From the NCBI GenBank assembly GCA_027494035.1, contig JAOSJQ010000001.1, positions 3,348,001-3,412,000 of the forward strand: a stretch of DNA of 64,000 nucleotides. The letters run 5' to 3'. The stretch comes from UTCFX2 sp002050125. Lineage in GTDB: Bacteria; Chloroflexota; Anaerolineae; Anaerolineales; UBA4823. Positions within the stretch are counted from its first letter, which is position 1. Every line of letters starts with the position of its first letter. Position numbers and translations under genes: made by a program. Under the pieces are notes generated by a model. It had not been told where the DNA came from, did not search any database, and worked only from the letters and a program-made list of their open reading frames with translations. Below, piece by piece: positions 39,354-48,594 of this stretch.

Positions 39354-40334
39354 TCAATCCTTGCGTGAAGCTGTGGGGGTGGCGGTTGCTCCCCGGCTGG
39401 TCTCCCAGGAGAGCAGGCGCATAGGGTCAAAATGCAAAAATAGACCGCTGGTTCGCCACAATCGGTAATTCTGCTTCTGCTCCTTGGTATCCGAATCCCG
39501 AAACGCGGAAAAAACCTCGAAGCGCCAATTCATCGGACCAACCCGCATTTCAAGATGGAGATGCGGCGCGTCCGTGTTCCCTGTGCGCCCAACATAACCC
39601 AGCGCTTCGCAGGGCTGCACCCGGCGGGCTAAGGGAATGAGCGGCGATTCTTCATTCATGTGAGCGTATAACATGTATAACGATTCTTCTTCGCCAATCC
39701 CAAACACGCGGATCATTTCCTCTGACAGCAGTTCTTTTGGCGTCTCAACGATGATCATATTTCCGAATGGATAAGAGTCTTTTACCGACGCGGCAATAAA
39801 GCCCCCCAGGATCGAATTTACCCGCGTCCCATCGATCGGTTGATCGCCGTTCCAATGGTAATAAGAAAAATCCACGCCTTGATGCCGGTCATCCTGCCCC
39901 ATTGGCGGCGGGTGATAGCGCTCAGAAACGACGCGCGGAAGATCCGCCAATGCGACATGCTCCAATGGAGAACAGATCTCTGCTTCTACGACCCTGGTTG
40001 GGGCAGCGGTCTCTGCAACTAAAAAGGTCTCTACCGGGTCGATTTTCGCCCGGGTTTCGGTTGGGGTTTCAGTTGGATATAAAGAAGCAGAAGGTGGTTG
40101 TAAATTCTGAACGGAAGGCGTTGGCGCATGAGTCTGAGCCGGCTGCTGGGTCGAGCGCCGAATTCTCAACCCCGCGTCCGTTTCAGTTGAGGCGATGTTG
40201 GCGTTCTTTTGTACAGAAGCGGACCTACTCGAACCCTGATAAGGGACTTCACCAATACCTGAGATACTGCAACCCGAAAATTTTACCGCGAGTAAGATGA
40301 TCAGAATTGCGAGGTAGGATCTCCTTTGCCACAT
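39354..40334 (-). CDS. M23 family metallopeptidase, lipoprotein (second)
   Basis: About 326 residues from ATG 40334 (MWQRRSYLAILIILLAV), chosen because it begins the signal peptide; lipobox KFSGC. A Thr/Pro linker is followed by the M23 domain with HQGVDFSYYHW (zinc His and Asp), YMLYAHMNEESP (His), and APHLHLEMRVG (catalytic and zinc His). It should cut peptidoglycan peptides or act as an anchored amidase activator; all zinc ligands are kept. Not closely similar to the M23 protein at 3.3-4.4 kb outside the motifs. Confidence 0.87.
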   Translation of the reverse strand: MWQRRSYLAILIILLAVKFSGCSISGIGEVPYQGSSRSASVQKNANIASTETDAGLRIRRSTQQPAQTHAPTPSVQNLQPPSASLYPTETPTETRAKIDPVETFLVAETAAPTRVVEAEICSPLEHVALADLPRVVSERYHPPPMGQDDRHQGVDFSYYHWNGDQPIDGTRVNSILGGFIAASVKDSYPFGNMIIVETPKELLSEEMIRVFGIGEEESLYMLYAHMNEESPLIPLARRVQPCEALGYVGRTGNTDAPHLHLEMRVGPMNWRFEVFSAFRDSDTKEQKQNYRLWRTSGLFLHFDPMRLLSWETSRGATATPTASRKD

Positions 40335-40509
40335 GATAGAAATATCCACCGATGTCGCCTGGCAAACCGGCACGGCGCATCAGATATTTAGATTATACAC
40401 ACACCTTCAAAGCCTGTCATGCAAAAAACCTAACACGTTCGTTATAATATCTTGACGAAACTATCAGGTATTCCATGATCCGTAAAATTCCACGAATAAT
40501 GAGGCGCAC

Positions 40510-41655
40510 TTGAGAATCCTTTCAGTTTTTGGAACCCGACCCGAGGCAGTGAAAATGGCGCCAGTTGTGCTGAAGCTGGCTGCCAACCCCGTCATCGAAT
40601 CGCGCGTGTGCGTGACCGCGCAGCACCGCGAAATGCTCGACCAGGTGTTGGATTTATTCCACATCGTTCCGGATATCGATCTGAACATTATGCGTCCAGA
40701 TCAATCACTGGCAGAGCTGACGAGCAATATTTTCAAAGAGCTGGACCCCGTTTTGCGCGCAGCCAAGCCAGATTGGATCCTGGTTCAGGGAGACACAACC
40801 ACAGTGATGTCAACCGCCCTGCTCGCCTATTATCATCGAATCCACATTGGGCATGTGGAAGCGGGCTTGCGCACGCATAATAAATGGCATCCTTTCCCGG
40901 AAGAGATCAACCGCCGCGTGGCTGGAGTTGTCGCGGATCTGCACTTCGCGCCAACCGCCTGGGCTAGAGATAACCTTCTGCGGGAAAACGTCCCAGACGC
41001 TCAAATCCGCGTCACCGGTAACCCGGTCATCGACGCATTGCAGATCGTTTCGAAAATGCCGGTTTCAGACGCTCTGCGCAAACTGCTGGATCAGTTACAC
41101 CTGCCGGTCGATCAGTCCCCGTTGCGCACGCCGCGATTGGTTCTGGTCACTGCTCACCGGCGGGAGAACTTCGGTCAGCCGCTGGAGAACATCTGTATGG
41201 CTATACGCATTCTAGCCGAACACTATTCCGGAGAAGTCTATTTTATCTACCCGGTGCATCTCAATCCAAATGTGCAAACGACTGCCCGCCGTATCCTGGG
41301 AAATGTCCCCAACGTCGCGCTGCTCGATCCGCTGGACTACCTGCCCTGGGTGCAATTGATCCAAAGGGCGTCGTTGATCCTGACCGATTCAGGCGGGCTG
41401 CAGGAAGAAGCGCCAGGTCTGGGCGTTCCCGTGCTGGTGATGCGGAAGGTTACTGAAAGACCCGAGGGCGTGGAGGCTGGCACGGTCCGGTTGGTCGGAA
41501 CCGACCTGGAAAAAATCATCGCTGAAACGCGCAGTCTACTGGATGATCCACAGGCGCACGCCAGAATGGCGCGGGCGGTCAATCCCTACGGCGATGGGCG
41601 CGCCGCCGACCGGATCGTTCAGGCGCTTCTGGGGTATGAGGACACAGACTTATAG
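40510..41655 (+). CDS. wecB: UDP-N-acetylglucosamine 2-epimerase (non-hydrolysing)
   Basis: A 381-residue enzyme interconverting UDP-GlcNAc and UDP-ManNAc for cell-surface polymers. Motifs: SVFGTRPEAVKMAPVVLK, VQGDTTTVMS, GHVEAGLRTHNKWHPFPEE, and TDSGGLQEEAPGLGVPVLV followed by RPEGVEAGT. It starts at TTG 40510 (MRILSVFGTRPEA), with GAGG 5 bp upstream; no in-frame ATG is available. Confidence 0.95.
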   Translation: MRILSVFGTRPEAVKMAPVVLKLAANPVIESRVCVTAQHREMLDQVLDLFHIVPDIDLNIMRPDQSLAELTSNIFKELDPVLRAAKPDWILVQGDTTTVMSTALLAYYHRIHIGHVEAGLRTHNKWHPFPEEINRRVAGVVADLHFAPTAWARDNLLRENVPDAQIRVTGNPVIDALQIVSKMPVSDALRKLLDQLHLPVDQSPLRTPRLVLVTAHRRENFGQPLENICMAIRILAEHYSGEVYFIYPVHLNPNVQTTARRILGNVPNVALLDPLDYLPWVQLIQRASLILTDSGGLQEEAPGLGVPVLVMRKVTERPEGVEAGTVRLVGTDLEKIIAETRSLLDDPQAHARMARAVNPYGDGRAADRIVQALLGYEDTDL

Positions 41656-41674
41656 TATTTGAGTTCTTTCGGGG

Positions 41675-42274
41675 CTATCCAGGCGTGATTTCTTGCAGAC
41701 GCTCTTCAAGGTCTTGTTTAACCCGAGGCCACTCCCGGTCAATGATGCTGTAATAAACGGAGTCCCGCACAACGCCATCGCTTAAAATCATATGGCTGCG
41801 GAGCACCCCCTCTTTCTGCGCCCCCAGATGTTCAATCGCGCGTTGCGAACGCACGTTGCGCGCGTCGGTCTTAAACTGCACGCGGATGCAGCCAAGCGCC
41901 TCGAACGCATGCGTCAAGAGCAAATATTTCGCGTCGATGTTCACCCCCGTTCCCTGGTAATCGATGCCGTACCACGTGCCCCCGATCTCCAGCCCGCGAT
42001 GTTCGGCGCGTATGTCCATGTAGCGCGTCACGCCGATCGCTTTCCCGCTTTTCAGGTGGATCACCGCAAACGGCTGGTCGCCCAACCAGCGGCGGCGCTC
42101 GAGCATCTCTTCAATCCAGGCTCGAACATCCCCCGCGCTGGTTATCTCTCCGTAAACCATATAGCGCCAGATCTCCGGGTTGCTGCCAGCCTCAGCAAGT
42201 TCATAACTGTGGCGTTCATCCAGAGGTTCCAGGCGCACAATTTTTCCTTGAAGCACTACAGGGACGACTTTCAT
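41675..42274 (-). CDS. GNAT family N-acetyltransferase (RimJ/RimL type)
   Basis: About 199 residues from ATG 42274 (MKVVPVVLQGKIVRLEPLDERH). The GNAT fold is shown by GKAIGVTRYMDI, IGGTWYGIDYQGTGVNIDAKYLLLTHAFE (acetyl-CoA region) and RAIEHLGAQKEGVLRSHMIL, the RimJ/RimL ending. The pyrophosphate loop reads YQGTGVN rather than RxxGxG/A. Substrate unknown. Confidence 0.88.
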   Translation of the reverse strand: MKVVPVVLQGKIVRLEPLDERHSYELAEAGSNPEIWRYMVYGEITSAGDVRAWIEEMLERRRWLGDQPFAVIHLKSGKAIGVTRYMDIRAEHRGLEIGGTWYGIDYQGTGVNIDAKYLLLTHAFEALGCIRVQFKTDARNVRSQRAIEHLGAQKEGVLRSHMILSDGVVRDSVYYSIIDREWPRVKQDLEERLQEITPG

Positions 42275-42475
42275 TCTCAAAGGGGTTCCTTTTTATCTGC
42301 AGATGCGGGTTTCATCCAAGACTCTCGCAGGGTCGAATAATAATCCAATCCGGCTGACCAGGCAAGATTCTATGTGGGCTAACCTGGACTATAATAGACC
42401 CGTCTGGAACAAAAATTCTAATATCACAAACGCAATGCCCTGAACTTGTAAATTTGTTAATCGGGAGGATAGTTG

Positions 42476-45232
42476 ATGGAAATTGGGATGGTCGAACGCA
42501 TTGACATCGATCGCGAGATGCAGCAAGCCTACTTGGATTATGCAATGAGCGTGATCGTTGCCCGAGCTCTCCCCGACGCCCGCGATGGGTTGAAACCAGT
42601 TCATCGCCGGATCCTCTATGCCATGCACGACATGGCACTGCGCCCCGATTCTCCCCATAAGAAATCTGCCCGAATTGTGGGCGAAGTGCTCGGTAAATAC
42701 CACCCGCACGGGGATATGGCGGTTTACGATGCCATGGCGCGCATGGCGCAAGATTTTTCGATGCGCTATTTGCTGGTCGAGGGACAGGGAAACTTCGGCA
42801 GCGTCGACGGCGACCCGCCGGCGGCTATGCGGTACACAGAAGCCCGTTTGACCAACCCAGCAATGCAGATGTTAGCCGACATTGATCGCGACACCGTAAA
42901 TTTCACCGAGAATTTTGATGGCGCCCTTTCCGAGCCAGAGGTGCTGCCATCTTCCATCCCGAATTTGCTGATCAACGGCGCCATCGGGATTGCCGTGGGC
43001 ATGGCAACCAGCATCCCGCCACACAACTTGGGCGAGGTGGTCGAGGCGCTACAATTCATGCTGCAGCGTTGGGAGAAACTCGACGATATCAGCATTGATG
43101 AGTTGACCCAGTTTGTAAAGGGACCGGACTTCCCCACTGGAGGCGTGATCCTGCATTCGGTCGAGGGCGATGGCTTGGCAGCCGCGTACGGAACCGGCCG
43201 CGGGCGCATCACAGTTCAAGCCAGCGCTCACTTGGAGGAAATGGAGCGCGGCCGGAACCGCATCATCGTCACAGAGCTGCCTTACATGACCAACAAATCC
43301 TCGCTGATCGAGCGCATTGCCGATCTGGCGCGCGAGGAACGGATCGAAGGGATTGTAGATTTACGCGACGAATCGGACCGGCAGGGGATGCGCATCGTAA
43401 TCGAACTCAGCAAAACCGCCAACCCGGACGCGGTCCTTAGAGACCTGTACCGCCTGACGCCAATGCAATCCACCTTCAGCATCATCATGTTAGCGCTGGT
43501 CAACGGCGAGCCCCGCCTGCTGAGCCTGAAACAGGCGTTGAGAGTGTATCTGGAGCACCGGCTGGAGGTGGTTCGCCGCCGAAGCGAATATGAGTTGGAC
43601 AAAGCCAAAAAGCGCATCCATATTCTCGAAGGATTGCGGATCGCTTTGCAGAATCTCGACGAAGTGATCGAAATCATTCGCAAATCCCCCGATGTGGAAA
43701 CTGCCCGTTCGCGCTTGATCCGCCGCTTCAAGATCAGTGAAATCCAAGCGCAGGCGATATTGGATATGCCCCTCAGACGCCTCGCAGCATTAGAACGCAA
43801 GAAAATCGAAGAGGAATACCGCGACCTGGCTGCATTGATCAAGCAGCTCGAAGCGCTGCTCCGTTCGCCCAAGAAAATGCGCCAGCTTATCAACGACGAG
43901 CTGCAAAGCATCAAGGATGCTTTTGGCGACCGCCGGCGCACGCATATCGTGCACCTGCGCGAAGGGGATACCAAAGCCTCGCTCCTGACCAAAACCGATC
44001 TGCTCGAAGAGAAGAACATCTGGATATCCGTGGATTCCGACGGGTTGATTTCGAGGTCGCACACAGATAAATTGCCAAAACAGAGCGGAAAAGAGTCTCC
44101 AAAATGGCTCATCAAAACCACCACGCGCGATACGCTGTTCTTGGTAGACGAAGCTGGTGAAGCTGCCGCGATCCCCGTCCACGCGGTTCCAGAAACCGAT
44201 GAAATCAGCGCGGGGGTTGCGTTTCATAGAATCTCTCCGTTTACCGAAAAAGCGCGCCTGGCTGCCATCTTCGCGCTTCCAACGCGCAGCGCGCGCGAGA
44301 CCGCCGCTTCAGCCTTCGACACCCATTTCCTTCTATGCGGCACTCGCAAGGGAATGCTCAAAAAAACCGCGTTGAGCGAGCTGCCGGGCGCTTCAGCCAG
44401 TCTTTTTACGCTCGTAAAGGTCAATGAAGGGGATCAGTTAGGCTGGGTGAAAATCACCAATGGCAATAGCGAAGTTCTGCTGGTCAGCGCGCGTGGCATG
44501 GCGATTCGCTTCAAAGAGGACAGCATTCGTCCGATGGGGCTGGTTGCAGCGGGCGTCATGGGCATGAAGCTGGCTGAGAACGATCTGATCGCCGGGATGG
44601 AAGCCCTGCCTCGCGCTGGGGAAGTTCTTCTGGTTTCGCGCAATGGACATGCCAAACGCCTGACTGAAAAACAGTTCCCAATTCAGGGGCGTTATGGTCA
44701 GGGGGTTTTGGCTTGGAAATTGCCAACCGATGATGAAATCATCGGCACGGCGATCGGCAAAGGCGCGCTGCGGGTTACCTTGCACATCCATAAACTACTG
44801 CCAAAGGCAATCCGGCTGGACGAGGCTCCTATCCAGACCCGAGCCGCCAGGGGCGCCAAAGTGCTCGATCTTAAAACCGGGCAAGCCGTCATGTATCTCA
44901 GCGCGCCGTGGGATCCTGAGCGCATCTCCAATCAATTGAGATCGAAGCCGGCAGCCCGCCAAAGCAGCCCCAACGCGGCTGGGCGGTCTGCTGGAGGAAG
45001 CGCCCGTACCTCTAAGGCTTCGACAAAACCGGCGTCAAAGAAAACTGCGCCCGGTTCGCGTAAAAAAACGCAGCCCTCAACACCCAAGCCGCCAATCCCC
45101 AAAAAGCCGACAAAAGGTCCCCGGACGTCAACGCGCAAGTCGGAGACAACCCCGGGACCAACCAGCGCGCCGGCTCCCAAGAAACCGCGCGCCAATCGAT
45201 CAACCGGCGGCGGAGGTTCATCGACACGATAG
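42476..45232 (+). CDS. gyrA: Type IIA DNA topoisomerase subunit A (GyrA/ParC)
   Basis: A 918-residue breakage-reunion subunit. The N-terminal winged helix is [19 protein letters not shown], and the catalytic Tyr120 lies in MRYTEARLT. The tower and coiled-coil regions follow, then C-terminal propeller blades ([36 protein letters not shown]). The 7-residue GyrA box (QRRGGKG type) expected at the first blade is not visible; that stretch reads [17 protein letters not shown] Lys/Pro/Ser/Thr-rich tail covers the last 85 residues or so. Start ATG 42476 with GGGAGG upstream; a TATAAT box is at 42388-42393. No gyrB/parE adjacent. Confidence 0.9.
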   Translation: MEIGMVERIDIDREMQQAYLDYAMSVIVARALPDARDGLKPVHRRILYAMHDMALRPDSPHKKSARIVGEVLGKYHPHGDMAVYDAMARMAQDFSMRYLLVEGQGNFGSVDGDPPAAMRYTEARLTNPAMQMLADIDRDTVNFTENFDGALSEPEVLPSSIPNLLINGAIGIAVGMATSIPPHNLGEVVEALQFMLQRWEKLDDISIDELTQFVKGPDFPTGGVILHSVEGDGLAAAYGTGRGRITVQASAHLEEMERGRNRIIVTELPYMTNKSSLIERIADLAREERIEGIVDLRDESDRQGMRIVIELSKTANPDAVLRDLYRLTPMQSTFSIIMLALVNGEPRLLSLKQALRVYLEHRLEVVRRRSEYELDKAKKRIHILEGLRIALQNLDEVIEIIRKSPDVETARSRLIRRFKISEIQAQAILDMPLRRLAALERKKIEEEYRDLAALIKQLEALLRSPKKMRQLINDELQSIKDAFGDRRRTHIVHLREGDTKASLLTKTDLLEEKNIWISVDSDGLISRSHTDKLPKQSGKESPKWLIKTTTRDTLFLVDEAGEAAAIPVHAVPETDEISAGVAFHRISPFTEKARLAAIFALPTRSARETAASAFDTHFLLCGTRKGMLKKTALSELPGASASLFTLVKVNEGDQLGWVKITNGNSEVLLVSARGMAIRFKEDSIRPMGLVAAGVMGMKLAENDLIAGMEALPRAGEVLLVSRNGHAKRLTEKQFPIQGRYGQGVLAWKLPTDDEIIGTAIGKGALRVTLHIHKLLPKAIRLDEAPIQTRAARGAKVLDLKTGQAVMYLSAPWDPERISNQLRSKPAARQSSPNAAGRSAGGSARTSKASTKPASKKTAPGSRKKTQPSTPKPPIPKKPTKGPRTSTRKSETTPGPTSAPAPKKPRANRSTGGGGSSTR

Positions 45233-45268
45233 GTTCGGGTTTTCTTTATTCGGGCAAGCAATGCCCAG

Positions 45269-46372
45269 TCATGGGGGGCTGAGCGTAAAAAAGGTGTAGT
45301 GATAAACGATCGCGCCGTTCACGATGCCGAAGTTGTCGCTTCCGTCAATCACCCTGCCCGCATCCGAAACAGCGGTCCATTGAAAGCTGCGGGCGCTCTG
45401 ATCCCCGCTGCTCCCCGTCAGCGTGAATTGCGCGTTGGGCAGGATCTGTCCAAACAGGGTTTGATACCAGTTACGGATAGCTTCATTGCCTTGAATAACC
45501 CGATCGCCATTCACGTGCACCGCGTTTGAAGCATAGAGCGAAGCCGCCAGCCCGGCGTTGTGCGCATTCAAGGCATCGAAGTAATTATCTAAAATTTCCC
45601 CGCCCGGGGGGAAGCCGCCCCAGGGAAAGGCTTTCACCGTTTCCCACAATCCGGGTACGTAGAGCTTGGTATGCCCCCATTCCCAGAAGTTGGCGGCGCT
45701 GAGATTCAAAATCTGTGCGGTTTGCATGAAATCGATGATATCTGCCGAGGTCGCCTGCCAATTCCCCTGCAAGTACGCCGAACCGGTGGGAATAATGCGT
45801 CTGAACGGAGTGATCGCTTGAAATTCACGCACGCTCCGGATAAGCTGCTCGCCGGGGTTGTGAGCATTGACCCAATACACCTGAGGCATGTTGTAGTCGC
45901 ATTTCTCCAGGAAAGCGACCCAGGGCAGTTGGGGGTGCAATGTAGGATATCGATACGAACTAAGGGCAATCGGCAAATTCGGTAAGGAAGCCCGCAGGAC
46001 GTTCATATAGGTTCGGGCAGCCGCCTCGCGCCCGGGCAGCTTATATTGATCCTCAGCATCGATGACAAATCCATCCAGGTTAAGCTGCTGCGTCCGCTGG
46101 ACGGCAATCGCGCCCTCGCCCGCGGGATCATATCCATAAACGTATTGCCACCCCCAACACTGGATGTTTTTGGCGCGCAGCGCCTGAATTATAGACGGGA
46201 CAAGGTCGGCTCCGGTTATTGGATCCAGGTTATACGCGCTGGTTCCATCTGCAACCTTGATGAGCACATGGCTAAGTCCTGAGGCAACTGCCTCGGCGGC
46301 GATTTGCGCGGCATTTCCCCCTTCGCATCGGCGAATCTGCCAGATGTACCAACCCTTGCCTTCCAACGCCAT
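45269..46372 (-). CDS. Predicted glycosidase-like TIM-barrel with C-terminal NTF2/SnoaL-like domain
   Basis: A 367-residue protein with no signal peptide. Residues 1-250 look like a GH25/DUF-type barrel: GWYIWQIRRCEGGNAAQIA, VLIKVADGTSAYN, CWGWQYVYGYDP, LDGFVIDAEDQYK, YNMPQVYW and FWEWGHTKLYVP. The FVIDAE motif resembles the DxE catalytic pattern of lysozyme-like barrels. Residues 255-367 (ILDNYFDALNAHNAGLAASLYA) match an NTF2-like cone fold. The combination suggests binding or cutting of a glycan; no substrate known. Confidence 0.6.
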   Translation of the reverse strand: MALEGKGWYIWQIRRCEGGNAAQIAAEAVASGLSHVLIKVADGTSAYNLDPITGADLVPSIIQALRAKNIQCWGWQYVYGYDPAGEGAIAVQRTQQLNLDGFVIDAEDQYKLPGREAAARTYMNVLRASLPNLPIALSSYRYPTLHPQLPWVAFLEKCDYNMPQVYWVNAHNPGEQLIRSVREFQAITPFRRIIPTGSAYLQGNWQATSADIIDFMQTAQILNLSAANFWEWGHTKLYVPGLWETVKAFPWGGFPPGGEILDNYFDALNAHNAGLAASLYASNAVHVNGDRVIQGNEAIRNWYQTLFGQILPNAQFTLTGSSGDQSARSFQWTAVSDAGRVIDGSDNFGIVNGAIVYHYTFFTLSPP

Positions 46373-46414
46373 AATATGATTATTATTCTACAATGGTTTT
46401 ACTTCGCGGCGGGG

Positions 46415-47533
46415 CTATTTTAGATTTTGAGCTTTGCGAATCACCTGCATGAGGGCTTGTTTCTGCGGCACCAATACCATCGCGCCTTCGGGGGTAATCC
46501 AATCATAGACATGGTTGTATGTAATGAAGTAAGAATGAATATCCCGGGTTTCGATGATTTTTGCGGCAAACGGCAGCCAGGTGATAATATCCACTGGCTT
46601 GATGTCCGTCTTGACGCTATTGTCATAGAGATCGAACAATTCCGGGGCGCGCCGAATCGCGTTAATCGAGATGAATTTCTCGAATAGCGCCTGGAGCACT
46701 TCTTGTTGGCGCCGGTTGCGGGCGATATCATTGGTCGTTTTTCGGGTTCTGACGTACCACAAAACCGTATCGGCATCCATGTGGATGTTGCCTTTGGGGA
46801 TCGTCACCCAATAGCCGGCGCGATAATCCGAAACCGGTTCGGAAACTTGTACATCCAGACCGCCCAGGCTGTCGACAATCTTCTTGAATGATGAGAAATC
46901 GATCAGGACGTGATAATCGACCTCCACACCGAAGTTGTGCTTGAAAGTCTCGCGAAGCATGTTATAGCCGCCGTAAGTCCAGGCGGTATTGATCCGGCTC
47001 TGACCCCAGCCCGGCAAGGTGACCCACAAATCGCGCGGAAACGAAGTGATATTCACCCTCCCCAGTTCAGAATTCAGGGTGAGCAGAATTATCGTATCCG
47101 TCCGGAAGCCGGCATCCCAGGGTCGCCGATCCGAACCAAGCAGCAGGATGTTCACCTGGCTGGGAAGCCCTTCCATCAGCGGTTCGCTGGTCAGGGCGGC
47201 GGTTGGCGGAGGCGCGGTCGGGGTGGGCGGGATCGGTGTGGATCCAGCAACGGAAGGTGGAATCGAAGTCTCATGCGTTGTGCCTGCCAGCAATAAGGCT
47301 GCGGTTGGAAGAAGCGGCTGAAATGGGGTCGGCGTTGCCGTGGCGTCTGGCTGCGCCAGCACATAAGTGGTCTGGGCTTTGTCGAAACGCGCCAGTTCAT
47401 CCGGGGGTAAGCTGGCGGCTTTGGTTTTTAGATTCCCCACAACCAGGAACCCCGCGGCTGACCAGGCTACCGCGAGGACAAGTATCCCAGCTAGAATAGT
47501 ATTGCGAGAAATTCGATGTGTCTGCCGTTCCAA
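46415..47533 (-). CDS. LytR-CpsA-Psr (LCP) family glycopolymer transferase
   Basis: A 372-residue protein starting at TTG 47533 with AGGAAG 7 bp upstream. One N-terminal membrane anchor (about 15-35) and a Thr/Pro linker precede the LCP domain (about 125-340): NILLLGSDRRPWDAGFRTDTIILL, ITSFPRDLWVTLPG, RINTAWTYGG, VDSLGGLDV and YVRTRKTTNDIARNRRQQEV. Basic residues and the Asp/Arg metal-pyrophosphate site are kept. LCP enzymes attach anionic or sugar polymers to peptidoglycan outside the membrane. Confidence 0.95.
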   Translation of the reverse strand: MERQTHRISRNTILAGILVLAVAWSAAGFLVVGNLKTKAASLPPDELARFDKAQTTYVLAQPDATATPTPFQPLLPTAALLLAGTTHETSIPPSVAGSTPIPPTPTAPPPTAALTSEPLMEGLPSQVNILLLGSDRRPWDAGFRTDTIILLTLNSELGRVNITSFPRDLWVTLPGWGQSRINTAWTYGGYNMLRETFKHNFGVEVDYHVLIDFSSFKKIVDSLGGLDVQVSEPVSDYRAGYWVTIPKGNIHMDADTVLWYVRTRKTTNDIARNRRQQEVLQALFEKFISINAIRRAPELFDLYDNSVKTDIKPVDIITWLPFAAKIIETRDIHSYFITYNHVYDWITPEGAMVLVPQKQALMQVIRKAQNLK

Positions 47534-47679
47534 TTTGGCGCTTCCTGATGACTAGATTCTAACGCAAATGGAAATCCACCACAACCGTTTCTGTTTTTCT
47601 TATCTCTCGTGTAGGTGCAAGAATCTTACCAAACAAATTCAAGAAGTTGCTTCTGTCATTCCAAATTTACTCGTCAATG

Positions 47680-48594
47680 TTATGGCATTTCTGATGTGTC
47701 GGTTGGCAGCGGAGGGGGAGCTTCGGTGTTCGTCGGTACTGGCGCAAGGGTGTTGGTCGGAGGAGGCGCGGAGGTATTTGTTGAGGTTGGCGGCAGTACC
47801 TGCGTCGCGGTTGGCGATGGAACGGGCGCCTGCGTGTTCGTGGGCGCTGGCGAAGCAGGCGGAAGCAGGCTCGGCGGAATGATCGGTGGGCGCGTAATGG
47901 TTGGTATGTGCGTACTAACCGGATAGCGTGGCAATAAGATCTTGTCCCCGGTGCGAATAAGCGTCGCGCTCCCCATGCAGTTTGCCGCTTGGAGCGCAGG
48001 AACGCTCGAGCCAACCGCTAAACTCAGGCTGTATAACGTATCGCCTGGACGAACAATATACGTAACCCATCCAGCCGGCGGCGCGCAGCGAACCGGGGGC
48101 TTTGTCGGGGCTGCCCGAGTGGCTGTCGGGGCAGTTGTATCCGTTGCAGGAACGATCACCGGGGTGTTCGGTTTTTCGGGGATGTTCAACGTCATCCCCG
48201 GTAAGAGAATGGGGTCAGACACGAATAAACAGTTCCCCTCTCTCAGTTCAGCCTCATCGATCCCATATGTTTTTGCCAGGGCAGCCAGGGTATCTCCTAC
48301 CTGGACCTCATGCGTTACCCATCCGGGCAGCGGCGGGCAGGCTGAGGTGGGCGTAGCGATGATTTCTGTTGAAAATGCTGTCTCAGCGTTTCCGGTTTGT
48401 TTGATGTTTGGCTTGGGTGGGATTTGCGAACTTTCGGGTAAGATTTCGTAGACTGGAGCGGTCTCCGCAATACCTGGCGCTGCAGGAATAGCCAACCCGT
48501 TTTCAACCAACGATAATAATAGACTGCCGGCGATCAGCCCGGCGAACAACAGCGCGAATAGCGCTCCGGCAATCACCTGGCTGGTGTTTTTCAT
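47680..48594 (-). CDS. Membrane-anchored protein with two LysM domains
   Basis: A 304-residue protein: N-terminal anchor (about 8-30), then two LysM repeats, WVTHEVQVGDTLAALAKTYG (about 92-140) and WVTYIVRPGDTLYSLSLAVG (about 175-225), each preceded by a CPPLPG/CAPPAG cap. The Thr/Pro/Ala tail spans about 70 residues. LysM binds GlcNAc-containing peptidoglycan. The start codon directly follows the histidine kinase stop codon (TAA-ATG), so the two are co-transcribed. Confidence 0.9.
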   Translation of the reverse strand: MKNTSQVIAGALFALLFAGLIAGSLLLSLVENGLAIPAAPGIAETAPVYEILPESSQIPPKPNIKQTGNAETAFSTEIIATPTSACPPLPGWVTHEVQVGDTLAALAKTYGIDEAELREGNCLFVSDPILLPGMTLNIPEKPNTPVIVPATDTTAPTATRAAPTKPPVRCAPPAGWVTYIVRPGDTLYSLSLAVGSSVPALQAANCMGSATLIRTGDKILLPRYPVSTHIPTITRPPIIPPSLLPPASPAPTNTQAPVPSPTATQVLPPTSTNTSAPPPTNTLAPVPTNTEAPPPLPTDTSEMP

